Source: an uncultured Lachnospiraceae bacterium (lineage in GTDB: Bacteria; Bacillota; Clostridia; Lachnospirales; Lachnospiraceae). Taken from it: 64,000 nt of DNA. The stretch covers positions 62,001-126,000 of the forward strand of contig CAJUDE010000003.1 of NCBI GenBank assembly GCA_910585295.1. The letters run 5' to 3'. The notes beneath the pieces are model-generated. The model had not been told where the DNA came from. It worked only from the letters and a program-made list of their open reading frames with translations, and searched no databases. The position numbers and the translations under genes are program-made. Below are positions 1 to 9,120 of this stretch, one piece after another. Each line of letters begins with the position of its first letter. Within the stretch, counting starts at the first letter, position 1.

Positions 1-3
1 AAT

Positions 4-1395
4 GTGCAAAGGATTTATTGGAAAATTTTTCAGGGGATACCAGAAAAGCTTCAAAATACTCCAGAGAGGATGAAAAGTGCATACCGGGTGGAATGCCTGG
101 TGTTTTTGTTTTTAAATTCCTTAATGATGACAAAATTCGGTAATTATCAAAACAGGCTGCAATATCAAGGGTATATGGTATTGCAAAGTGCGCTGTTGAT
201 TATTTGGTGTATGGTTAGTCTGAAACCAGGGCAGAAGCTTTGTCATTTTAACAAAAAATTTCTGGCATCATGGGGCAGCATGTGTATCCTGATGTGCATT
301 TCTGATTTTATTGTGGATAAGAAATTTGCCCATACGGGCATTTGGATGCTGTTTACATTTAGCATTGTATTCTGGGGTTGGGCAAATGTGGATGACCCAA
401 AAAAAATTTTGAAAGAGCTGGAAAAGGCGGTTGAGGTTATTTTTCTTGTATTTTGCCTGTATTGCTTTTTATTTGAGCCATATGATGGGGTGTCAGGTTA
501 TATTGGAATGACAACGAATCAGAATACATTAGGGGAATTTATGACAGTTGCGCTTGCCGCCTTTTGTTCGGTGCTAGATGAACTGTTTTATCATGAGAAT
601 AGATGGAAGGGTATTCTGTTAAAATCCTTGGAAGTATTGCTTACATTATATTTGATTTCTATTAGTGGTTGCAGGGCATCCACAGTATTTGCAGTATGTT
701 GTGCGGTTCTCTTTTCTGCTAAGATAAAGATGAACTTGAGAAAGAAACAGTATATGAAAAATGTAGGAATATTTTGTGTTGTACTGGCAGTATTTTGCTT
801 GCCCGTGTTTAAAATTGCAGATTTGGGTTTAAAAAATGTTCCTTTTGTTTTAAAGACAAATATCGTTGCAGGCGTTCAGGAAGCAGAGAATGTAAATATA
901 ATAGGACGGCGAGATGGCTTTATTGTGCAAGCCAAAGATAGCCAAGAAGTAAAAATTGAAGAGATTGAAAAGAAAAAGGAATTTAGCAAGTTATATAATA
1001 AGCTGGATATTTGGACTTCTTCCCGAGTTTCTATATGGAGGACTTATGCAGAGCATATGAATTTATGGGGACATTATGGGAATGAAAAGGTAAATTCTCT
1101 AATGGGACCTATAAAAATAGGCGCCCATAATATGTTCCTTACAATAATGTATCAATATGGAGTGTTTGTAATGGTTCCTTTTTTGGCTGTTGTATGTTTC
1201 CTGTTAAGCTACGGAGTGAAATATATGGTAAGGAATGGGAGAACGGCGGGAAAGTGCAGTTTTTTACCCTTAGGGCTGGCATCGGCTTATATTATTTCTG
1301 CTTCACTTGGCAATATAGAGCAGCCTATGCGCTATATCCCTTGGATTGTGTTTTATTTCTTGATGGGATTTTGTGCAACCAATCATGGAGACTAA
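4..1395 (+). CDS. O-antigen ligase/polymerase-like membrane protein
   Basis: A 463-residue polytopic membrane protein with about ten hydrophobic segments and one large hydrophilic loop (about residues 285-360). The segment with TTNQNTLGEF and the following ISGCRAS resembles the conserved core of the O-antigen ligase/Wzy family, which polymerises lipid-linked repeat units or transfers glycans at the outer face of the membrane. The frame is open to the window edge, so the GTG used here may not be the true start. The next gene is a paralogue with the same layout, suggesting a pair acting on one polymer. The substrate cannot be read from sequence. An alternative is a teichuronic-acid-type ligase. 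Confidence 0.65.
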   Translation: MQRIYWKIFQGIPEKLQNTPERMKSAYRVECLVFLFLNSLMMTKFGNYQNRLQYQGYMVLQSALLIIWCMVSLKPGQKLCHFNKKFLASWGSMCILMCISDFIVDKKFAHTGIWMLFTFSIVFWGWANVDDPKKILKELEKAVEVIFLVFCLYCFLFEPYDGVSGYIGMTTNQNTLGEFMTVALAAFCSVLDELFYHENRWKGILLKSLEVLLTLYLISISGCRASTVFAVCCAVLFSAKIKMNLRKKQYMKNVGIFCVVLAVFCLPVFKIADLGLKNVPFVLKTNIVAGVQEAENVNIIGRRDGFIVQAKDSQEVKIEEIEKKKEFSKLYNKLDIWTSSRVSIWRTYAEHMNLWGHYGNEKVNSLMGPIKIGAHNMFLTIMYQYGVFVMVPFLAVVCFLLSYGVKYMVRNGRTAGKCSFLPLGLASAYIISASLGNIEQPMRYIPWIVFYFLMGFCATNHGD

Positions 1396-1532
1396 CAAAA
1401 AGGCATAAAGGGCAAAAGGCGATAATAGGTTTATATCCTGACATTTTCAGATGAACGGTAAGAGCTGCAGGTGAAAATTTATTTATTCAATTCCATTACA
1501 TGATTACAAGTAAAGGGATAGAGGTAGGAAGT

Positions 1533-3587
1533 TTGGACACACAGAAGAACAGATGGGCAAAATTGAAAATTTTTGTATGTTTACTAGCAGGCGCTTTGCT
1601 CTGTGCAATGGTTTCCATTCTTTATATGAGTGAAAACTTTAATTTGGACCGTTTTTTTAGTCCAGGGGTTGTGTATGATTTTCCTCGGAAAGATTTGCGG
1701 AAGCCTTCTAAGAGCTGGGTCTATGATGAGGAGAATGGATTGTACCGGCTGGCAGGGGATGACGCGCTGAATAAATACCTTCTGAATGGGAAGGCAAAGA
1801 AGTGGAAATATTTGTACCTAACAATTTCCTCCATGGATGTTCCACAGATGGAGGGGGCTATTGTATACTATACGAAGGAAAATGCCAGGGTATTTGAACA
1901 GCCAGTCACTTTTTCAAAAGGGGAAAATATGGTTGCCTTGGTAGACCATATTCCGATTAAGCGGATGGGGATTCGGATTTTGAACCAGGGCGGGGAAAAC
2001 CTTTCCATTTCTTCCATGCAAATCAGGACAACACCGAACCGTTTTCCGCTGAAACGGTGTATCAAAGTGTTTTCTGCAGCTTATATTGGATTTTTGGTGT
2101 TTTTTGGCTGCATAGTATATTATAATAAGAAACATCCATGGACAGTTCAGGTAAATGGTTATAGGTTTGTGGAAAACTTACAATATGTTTTTCAGATTTT
2201 TGGGGACGGATTTGGGCGCAGGGTGAAAGGGAAGCTAACAGAGAAGCAAAAGAACCTTGGGCAGATTGCAGCGCTTGCAGGGGTATTTTTGATTATGGTA
2301 ATTGGCAATGGGCTGAACTGGACTAAGAAGGCTGACTTCCGATATTACGCGCTGGGATGCCTGGTTCTGCTTGTGCTGTTTGGAATTTTGTCATGGAGGA
2401 AACCCTGGAAAAATGTGAATTGGAAACATCCGTTGGCGGCAGCCTGGCTTTGCCTGATGATTGGGATGGTGATTTCAGATTTTTTTGTTAACAAAGGATA
2501 TGGTTTGGTTAGCAGTATGTTCCTGGTCTGTGGAAGCTTCTTTATTTTTTCCTTGAACCATTCAGAAAGTCAGCATAAGGCGGCTTACCATATTATGAAA
2601 GCCTTGGAATTTATATTTCCAATTGTATGCCTGTATTGCATGGTGTTTCGGAGGAAAAAGATTGGGATTTCTTACAACGGCCCTTTCCGAAGCCCAGAGG
2701 ATCTAGCAATGTATGCATCCTTGATGGTAAGTGTGTTCCTTACAGAATTGGACGCGTTATTCTATCAAGTGGTTTCTGAAAAAGAGAAAAAAGCATCTAA
2801 ATATTGCGCCTGCTATGCCGCTGGGGCGGCGTCGTCATTATATTTTGTGCTAAGGGCAGAAGAACCCATGGGATATTTAGCCACCCTATTAGTGGCTGGT
2901 TGTTTCTGTTGGCGGCAAGCCAAACGGTATTCAAATATTCTGTCGGAGGTGAAAAAGGCATTTCCAGATATAGTAAAGTGGGGAGCGGTTGCCATAGTGT
3001 CTGTGTGCCTAATCCACTGTTCTGTCAAGTATATCCCATCTTTACTGAATACAGAGGTGGAATATAAAAAAGAAACATTAGTTACTGGAAAAGATGATGA
3101 GGCAAAAGAACGTTTTCAGGCACTGGAACCAGACTTGGCGCGTGCGAAGCAGCGGGAAGATAGGGAATTGCCAGTGATATGGAAGAATTACCTACGTAAA
3201 ATAAATTTGATGGGGAATCCTGGGGCAGTGCAGGTGTTCCGGGAACGGACTCCGGCATACAATGGATATGTTTACATCATGTACCGATATGGGATTTTCA
3301 TCCTTGTTCCCTATGTGGTGTTCCAAATCTGCATGGCTGGTTTTGCGATTCAAAAAATCAGGGATGGCGCGGCAAAAGGGCAATTGCAGCCGGACGGGGC
3401 GTTTTGGATGTCATTGGTAGTCCTTATATTTTTATGTTTTTGCATTGCAGGCAATGTGGAGGCGCTGTTGGGGAATCCTTTGTGGTTTTGCTTTTATCTG
3501 GGCAGCGCCATATGGTTTGCAGAAAGTGGAAAAGTGGATGCTATTTCGCCAGTTGCAATTTCAGAGGAACCGCGGTACAATAAATAA
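1533..3587 (+). CDS. O-antigen ligase-like membrane protein with N-terminal extracytoplasmic domain
   Basis: The protein has one N-terminal membrane segment, then about 150 mostly polar residues that probably lie outside the membrane, then a multi-pass region matching the preceding protein in order (VISDFFVNKG, then FRSPEDLAMYASLM, then a late loop with NLMGNPG). I choose TTG at 1533 because a purine-rich GAGGTAGGA lies just upstream; the longer ATG at 1500 has no visible ribosome site. Its role is probably polymer ligation or polymerisation. The extra domain could recognise an acceptor or a lipid carrier, which is inference. It follows the first paralogue by about 140 bases and precedes the CapD-like gene. 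Confidence 0.6.
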   Translation: MDTQKNRWAKLKIFVCLLAGALLCAMVSILYMSENFNLDRFFSPGVVYDFPRKDLRKPSKSWVYDEENGLYRLAGDDALNKYLLNGKAKKWKYLYLTISSMDVPQMEGAIVYYTKENARVFEQPVTFSKGENMVALVDHIPIKRMGIRILNQGGENLSISSMQIRTTPNRFPLKRCIKVFSAAYIGFLVFFGCIVYYNKKHPWTVQVNGYRFVENLQYVFQIFGDGFGRRVKGKLTEKQKNLGQIAALAGVFLIMVIGNGLNWTKKADFRYYALGCLVLLVLFGILSWRKPWKNVNWKHPLAAAWLCLMIGMVISDFFVNKGYGLVSSMFLVCGSFFIFSLNHSESQHKAAYHIMKALEFIFPIVCLYCMVFRRKKIGISYNGPFRSPEDLAMYASLMVSVFLTELDALFYQVVSEKEKKASKYCACYAAGAASSLYFVLRAEEPMGYLATLLVAGCFCWRQAKRYSNILSEVKKAFPDIVKWGAVAIVSVCLIHCSVKYIPSLLNTEVEYKKETLVTGKDDEAKERFQALEPDLARAKQREDRELPVIWKNYLRKINLMGNPGAVQVFRERTPAYNGYVYIMYRYGIFILVPYVVFQICMAGFAIQKIRDGAAKGQLQPDGAFWMSLVVLIFLCFCIAGNVEALLGNPLWFCFYLGSAIWFAESGKVDAISPVAISEEPRYNK

Positions 3588-3617
3588 AGCAAATTTTACT
3601 GAAAAGAGGAAAAAGAT

Positions 3618-5471
3618 GTGAAAATATGGATAGAGGGGAATCAGATTTTATTAAAGCGTGCGTTTTTGATTCTATATGATGTACTTGCTGTGGTTGCGGC
3701 CAGCTTGTTGGCTTTATTGATTCGCTATGAAGGGCATGTCATTGAGATTCCGAGGATTTATGTGCATAAAAGCTTACAGTATATCCCGGTGATTATTATA
3801 GTGACAGTTGTCATATTTTATGGGTTCCGTCTGTACAGCAGCCTTTGGACCTTTGCCGGGGCGCCGGAGCTGATTAATATTACCTTTGCCTGTGCCTTGT
3901 CATCCCTGGCGCAGATGGTAGTGATGGTGGTTTTTGATGTGCGTATGCCCAGAAGCTATTATTTTCTGTATGGGGTGTCATTGTGGATTTTGGTATTCCT
4001 CAGCCGATTTTCTTATCGGGGGATAAGAACTTTGATAAAACGGAATGCCAGTGGTGCAATATCGTCTAGGGTGATGATTGTAGGCGCTGGCGCAGCAGGG
4101 AATATGTTGGTTAAGGAAATACGGAACAGCGACCATGTAAGCAAGCGGGTAGTATGTATTGTGGATGATGACAGGTCTAAGGAAGGCAGCTTTCTCCATG
4201 GCGTGAAAGTAATGGGAAACAGGCAGAACATTCCAGAATTAGTGAAACTGTATCGGATTGACGAGATTATTATTGCCATGCCTTCCGCACCAGCGAGGGA
4301 AATTAAAGAGATTCTGGATGTCTGTAAAGAGACAGGCTGTGAGTTGAAGCGGCTGCCAGGGGTATACCAGTTAGTAAATGGGGAAGTGGCTATCAGTAAG
4401 TTAAAGGAAGTGGATGTGAACGACCTGTTAGGGCGGGAGCCTGTAAAGGTGGATTTGTCCACTATTATGGATTACGTTGCTGGCAAAACGGTTCTGGTGA
4501 CAGGCGGGGGTGGTTCCATCGGGAGCGAAATCTGCCGGCAGGTGGCGGAGCATAATCCCAAAATGCTGGTGCTGGTGGACATTTATGAAAATACTACTTA
4601 TGATATCCAAAATGAGTTGAGAAATAGGTACCCAGAATTAAATCTGGTAGTCTTAATTGCTTCTGTCCGCAATACCAAGCGTATGGATATCATTTTTGAG
4701 ACCTACAGGCCTGATATTGTGTACCATGCAGCAGCCCATAAGCATGTGCCTTTGATGGAGGACAGCCCGAACGAGGCGGTAAAAAATAACGTGCTTGGGA
4801 CCTGGAAGGTAGTACAGGCGGCGGATAAATGGAAAGTGAAGAGGTTTGTAATGATTTCCACAGATAAGGCAGTGAACCCCACAAATATTATGGGAGCCAC
4901 AAAGAGAATCTGTGAGATGATTATTCAGACTTATAACAACCGCTCTAAAACGGAATTTGTGGCAGTGCGGTTTGGGAATGTGCTGGGGAGCAATGGGAGC
5001 GTAATCCCTTTGTTTAAGAAACAGATTGAGCAGGGAGGCCCTGTCACAGTGACCCATCCAGATATTATCCGTTATTTTATGACGATCCCAGAGGCGGTTT
5101 CCCTGGTACTCCAGGCAGGGGCTTATGCCAAAGGAGGGGAAATCTTTGTGCTGGATATGGGGGAGCCAGTGAAAATTGCAGATTTGGCAAGGAACTTAAT
5201 TCTCTTATCTGGGCATAGGCCAGGGGAGGATATCCAAATCATTTACACAGGCTTGCGCCCAGGGGAAAAATTGTATGAAGAAATGTTAATGCATGAGGAA
5301 GGGCTGCAAAATACAAAAAATAAGCTGATCCATATTGGTAAGCCAATTAAAATGGATGAAGGGCATTTTATGATGCAGCTTGAGAATTTGAAGGATTATG
5401 TGGTGCAGGAGCCAGAAGATATTAGGAAATGGGTACAGGAGATTGTGCCAACGTACCATCCAAAGTTATAG
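3618..5471 (+). CDS. CapD/WbpM-type nucleotide-sugar 4,6-dehydratase
   Basis: A 617-residue membrane-anchored protein. Four hydrophobic segments in the first ~130 residues are followed by a CoA-binding-like Rossmann fold (VGAGAAGN) and then a short-chain dehydrogenase domain with GGGGSIGSE at about residues 296-304 and STDKAVNPTN near 415. This is the WbpM/CapD/PglF architecture. These enzymes convert UDP-GlcNAc to UDP-4-keto-6-deoxy sugars, the precursors of bacillosamine, QuiNAc or FucNAc. The start is GTG after GAAAAGAGGAAAAAG. Decayed CapF and WecB copies near 36-37 kb and the aminotransferase at 16.2 kb would be pathway partners. The exact stereochemistry of the product is not inferable. 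Confidence 0.88.
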   Translation: MKIWIEGNQILLKRAFLILYDVLAVVAASLLALLIRYEGHVIEIPRIYVHKSLQYIPVIIIVTVVIFYGFRLYSSLWTFAGAPELINITFACALSSLAQMVVMVVFDVRMPRSYYFLYGVSLWILVFLSRFSYRGIRTLIKRNASGAISSRVMIVGAGAAGNMLVKEIRNSDHVSKRVVCIVDDDRSKEGSFLHGVKVMGNRQNIPELVKLYRIDEIIIAMPSAPAREIKEILDVCKETGCELKRLPGVYQLVNGEVAISKLKEVDVNDLLGREPVKVDLSTIMDYVAGKTVLVTGGGGSIGSEICRQVAEHNPKMLVLVDIYENTTYDIQNELRNRYPELNLVVLIASVRNTKRMDIIFETYRPDIVYHAAAHKHVPLMEDSPNEAVKNNVLGTWKVVQAADKWKVKRFVMISTDKAVNPTNIMGATKRICEMIIQTYNNRSKTEFVAVRFGNVLGSNGSVIPLFKKQIEQGGPVTVTHPDIIRYFMTIPEAVSLVLQAGAYAKGGEIFVLDMGEPVKIADLARNLILLSGHRPGEDIQIIYTGLRPGEKLYEEMLMHEEGLQNTKNKLIHIGKPIKMDEGHFMMQLENLKDYVVQEPEDIRKWVQEIVPTYHPKL

Positions 5472-5484
5472 AATAGGATTAGGA

Positions 5485-5514
5485 GTCTCACTGTTTCAGG
5501 CAGTGGGACTTTTT
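5485..5514 (+). terminator. Rho-independent terminator after the CapD-like gene
   Basis: A 9-bp stem (GTCTCACTG paired with CAGTGGGAC, one G-T wobble), a 7-base loop and a run of five T. Confidence 0.85.
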
Positions 5515-5572
5515 GTAAAACAGTGGACATAAATTATAAATTTAACAATGAGGCAGCAAAGGAGAAACGGAA

Positions 5573-7588
5573 ATGTCAGCGCAAAAAATTATTGTGGTTC
5601 CGGATGGTAAAATATGCGATTATATTGATGGGAAATTTAGGAATGACACACCAGAAGAATACGTTAGGCAGACAATTGAAAAGAGGCTCGTAAATGAACA
5701 TAAATACAAACCCGCACAAATACAAGTAGAATATACATTGCAAATAGGGGCCAGGAAACCACGGGCAGATATCGTAGTCTGGGATAAGGACTCTGAAAAA
5801 CAGACACAAGAGACAGTTAAGCTTATTATTGAATGTAAAAGGGAGACGGTGGATGCCCGCAATGCGAAAGATGGCGTTGCACAATTGAAGTCTTATATGG
5901 CTGTCTGTCCAAATTGTGAATGGGGCATGTGGACAAACAGCATACAGAAATTTGTTTTTCGTAAATTCAGAGATAAAACTGGAAATATTACATTTATGGA
6001 ATATAATGATATTCCATCCGCAGATGGGAACCTTGATGATGTGAACAGGCCAAGCCGTAAAAGCTTGAAAAATGCATTTGAGGATAACTTGCTTTTTGTG
6101 TTTAAAACTTGCCATAACCATATTTATGTGAATGATGGGCTGCAAAAACAGCCAGCCTTCTTTGAGTTGCTGAAAGTGATTTTCTGTAAAATTGAGGATG
6201 AACGCAATATCCCGCATCCATTGGAGTTTTATACAACTTCGGAAGAACGCTCTAACCCTGATGGCCAATTGACGGTACAAAAACGCATTTCAAAAGTGTT
6301 TGAGCGAGTAAAAAAGCGGCATGGGAAGATATTTGACACTAATGACGAAATAAAATTAAAGCCCCGCAGCCTTGCTTATATTGTGAGCGAGCTGCAGGGG
6401 TATAGTTTGCTAAATACAAATATTGATATCAAGGGAAAAGCCTATGAAGAAATTGTGGGCGCGAACTTGCGTGGGGACAGGGGGGAATTTTTTACCCCGC
6501 GGAACGTAATGAAGATGGTTGTGGAAATGATTAATCCCAAAATTACGGAACGTGTGTTAGATAGTTCCTGTGGTACAGGCGGTTTTTTAGTTACAGCAAT
6601 GACCCATGTGATTAATCTGTTGGAACAGGATTTTTCGCTGGAGCTAGGGATAGGGAGAAAAGACTGGGGATCTGATGCGGTACATACATTTCAGGAAAAA
6701 GTTTCGGAGATGGCTTCTACAAATTATTTTGGTTTTGATATTAATCCGGATTTGGTGAAGGCAACTAAGATGAATATGGTAATGAATAATGATGGAAGCG
6801 GAAACATTTTACAGACAAATGCTTTGCTGCCTCCCCATGAATGGAGCGATGAGTTTAAATCAAGGCTTGCAGAATCTCTTGGAATACAGAAATCTGGAAT
6901 TCGGAACCATGATACAATTGGCTATTTTGATGTAATTGTCACAAACCCGCCATTTGGCAGTAAAATTCCTATAAAAGATAAGAATATCTTGGAACAGTAC
7001 AGCCTTGCGCACATCTGGGAATGCGATAAAGAAACCGGGGTGTGGGAAATGACTAAACGTTTACAGTCATCGGTTCCGCCAGAGATATTATTTATTGAAC
7101 GATGCACGCAGTTCCTTGTACCTGGCGGGCGGATGGGGATTGTGCTGCCAGACGCTATCCTAGGTTCTCCAGGGCTTGGTTATATCAGGGAATGGATGAT
7201 GGAAAACCATCGTATTATTGCAAGTATTGATTTGCATGTTGACACATTTCAGCCACGCAATGGCACACAGACATCTGTTCTGATCCTCCAAAAAAAGTTG
7301 CCGGAGCAAAGATATGAGGAGCTGGAAAGCAAAAGCATGGCTGATTACAATATTTTTATGGCAATGGTTGAAAAAGTTGGGCATGACAAACGTGGAAACC
7401 CTTTGTTTAAACGTGACAAAGAGGGAAATGAAATATTGGTTCCAGATGATGGCTGTGTTTTCCAATTTGCTGAATTGGAGGAGGAGACAACTTCCCGCCA
7501 GCAAAAGAAAAAGGTGGAAGACGACCAAACACCAGATGTTCCAAAGATATTTTATGATTGGAAAAGGCAGGAGGGAATAGGATGGTAA
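5573..7588 (+). CDS. Fused restriction nuclease-N6 adenine methyltransferase (BcgI-like RM subunit)
   Basis: A 671-residue protein. Residues ~30-150 resemble the HsdR N-terminal nuclease fold, with D66 in the PRADIVVWD segment and E87-C-K89 forming a PD-(D/E)XK site. The rest is an N6-adenine methylase with motif I DSSCGTGGF (from D330) and motif IV NPPF (N458-F461). No helicase/translocase subunit is encoded nearby, and the next gene is a two-domain specificity subunit. Nuclease and methylase on one chain with a separate S subunit is the layout of BcgI-type (type IIB) systems. The ATG follows AAAGGAGAAACGGA. An alternative is a type I M subunit with an inactive nuclease domain. Confidence 0.8.
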   Translation: MSAQKIIVVPDGKICDYIDGKFRNDTPEEYVRQTIEKRLVNEHKYKPAQIQVEYTLQIGARKPRADIVVWDKDSEKQTQETVKLIIECKRETVDARNAKDGVAQLKSYMAVCPNCEWGMWTNSIQKFVFRKFRDKTGNITFMEYNDIPSADGNLDDVNRPSRKSLKNAFEDNLLFVFKTCHNHIYVNDGLQKQPAFFELLKVIFCKIEDERNIPHPLEFYTTSEERSNPDGQLTVQKRISKVFERVKKRHGKIFDTNDEIKLKPRSLAYIVSELQGYSLLNTNIDIKGKAYEEIVGANLRGDRGEFFTPRNVMKMVVEMINPKITERVLDSSCGTGGFLVTAMTHVINLLEQDFSLELGIGRKDWGSDAVHTFQEKVSEMASTNYFGFDINPDLVKATKMNMVMNNDGSGNILQTNALLPPHEWSDEFKSRLAESLGIQKSGIRNHDTIGYFDVIVTNPPFGSKIPIKDKNILEQYSLAHIWECDKETGVWEMTKRLQSSVPPEILFIERCTQFLVPGGRMGIVLPDAILGSPGLGYIREWMMENHRIIASIDLHVDTFQPRNGTQTSVLILQKKLPEQRYEELESKSMADYNIFMAMVEKVGHDKRGNPLFKRDKEGNEILVPDDGCVFQFAELEEETTSRQQKKKVEDDQTPDVPKIFYDWKRQEGIGW

Positions 7589-9120
7589 GGAGCAGTGAAC
7601 CCCAAAATGAAAATAAGGAGTTATTTTCAGCAGATAATCCAAGAGGGAAAGCTGTTAAGTGGTGTTCCGTCCCTTTATCCGATGTAATATTAAATAGAAA
7701 TAGGCTGGATGCCAGTGTATTTGATATTGAAACAAAACAGGTGCGAAACCGTATTATGGATGGAAAATATGGATTTGTTTATTTTGGAGGGGAAAACGGC
7801 ATTATAGAGGATGCCTGTTATCCTGGCCGTTTTAAGAGAGTTTATTGCAAGAAAGGGAATGGGGAGGCTTTTTATTTGCCATCCCAAATGCTGGATATAT
7901 ATCCGAAGACAGATAAGTATATTTCAAAGTCTACAAAGTGCAATATGGATGAATTAAGGTTAAAACAAAATACACTACTACTCACCCGCTCTGGCACGAT
8001 AGGGAATATTTCACTGGTATCAAAAACGATGGAAGGGAAAGTGTTTTCTGATGATGTGATCCGTATTACATTTCAGCAAGAATGCGACTTAGGGTATATG
8101 TATGCCTTTTTTAAAACAAAGGCTGGAAAGATGATGTTGACAACGAATGGTTATGGTTCAGTCATTACCCATTTAGAGCCAGAGCATCTTGCGGCTATTC
8201 CAGTCCCAGATGCACCAATCAGGTTAAGGCAAAAAATCAATGGATTAATTACACAATCTTATAGATTGAGGGATGAATCCAATAAAATAATCGACATGGC
8301 TACAGCGTATTTGGCCAAGGAGTTACAGTTGCCAGATATAGAAGCTTTTGATGTTTCTTTATATCATCCAGAAGCCTCTGTTGAAACATATAGTGTAAAG
8401 CTAAGCGATATGGAAGGCAGGTTTGACGCTTCTTACCATGCGCCAATTGTGCCTGCAATCACAGAACATTTAAAGGAATTTTCAAAGGAAGTTGCTATGG
8501 TTGGGGATAGCAGAATCAGTAAGGAAATTATACTTCCTGGCCGTTTTAAACGTGTATATGTAGAAGAAGGATATGGAATCCCGTTTTTTGGTGGGAAGAA
8601 TATCGGGGAGCTGGACCCATCTGATAAAAAGTACCTGTCCTTTTCCAGGCATGGGAAAAAGATTAAAGATGAACTGACAATACGGGAAGGGATGATATTA
8701 ATCACTTGCAGTGGAACAGTTGGAAATATTGCATTGGTTCCGAAACATTGGGACGGTTGGGCAATGACACATGATATTATAAGGCTGGTGCCGTGTGATG
8801 GCATTGCAGGATATGTCTATATTTGGCTCCAGACCGTTTATGCTAATGCTATGTTGAAGGCATGCTCCTATGGTTCTGTTGTATCACATATCGAAAAAGA
8901 ACACTTATGCCATATCCCTGTTCCAATGTTAAAAGACAAAAATGCACAAATGCAAATCAATAACCTGGCTTTGCAGGCAAACAGGAAACGGTATGAGGCA
9001 TATGAGTTGGAACGGCAGGCGATAGAGGTTATGGAACGGGAAGCGCTTTGCGAAGAGGGAAGAAAAGAAGATGGAGGTGGCAAAGATGAGGGGAAAACCT
9101 CTGCCAGTTGGCGTGGATGA
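7582..9120 (+). CDS. DNA specificity (S) subunit with two target-recognition domains
   Basis: Two related target-recognition domains sit in tandem. Each carries GRFKRVY, a KYxS segment and an SGTxGNIxLV segment (about residues 90-160 and 320-400), joined by a helical spacer rich in charged residues. This is typical of S subunits that read a bipartite DNA site and dock on the methylase. I use ATG 7582 rather than the earlier in-frame TTG because AGGAGGG lies just upstream; the start overlaps the methylase stop by seven bases, implying translational coupling. The 3' end overlaps the next gene. Confidence 0.85.
   Translation: MVRSSEPQNENKELFSADNPRGKAVKWCSVPLSDVILNRNRLDASVFDIETKQVRNRIMDGKYGFVYFGGENGIIEDACYPGRFKRVYCKKGNGEAFYLPSQMLDIYPKTDKYISKSTKCNMDELRLKQNTLLLTRSGTIGNISLVSKTMEGKVFSDDVIRITFQQECDLGYMYAFFKTKAGKMMLTTNGYGSVITHLEPEHLAAIPVPDAPIRLRQKINGLITQSYRLRDESNKIIDMATAYLAKELQLPDIEAFDVSLYHPEASVETYSVKLSDMEGRFDASYHAPIVPAITEHLKEFSKEVAMVGDSRISKEIILPGRFKRVYVEEGYGIPFFGGKNIGELDPSDKKYLSFSRHGKKIKDELTIREGMILITCSGTVGNIALVPKHWDGWAMTHDIIRLVPCDGIAGYVYIWLQTVYANAMLKACSYGSVVSHIEKEHLCHIPVPMLKDKNAQMQINNLALQANRKRYEAYELERQAIEVMEREALCEEGRKEDGGGKDEGKTSASWRG

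Noticed and set aside
5573..9120. Ordinary type I restriction system
   Set aside because: No HsdR translocase gene is present, and the methylase already carries a nuclease-like N-terminal domain.
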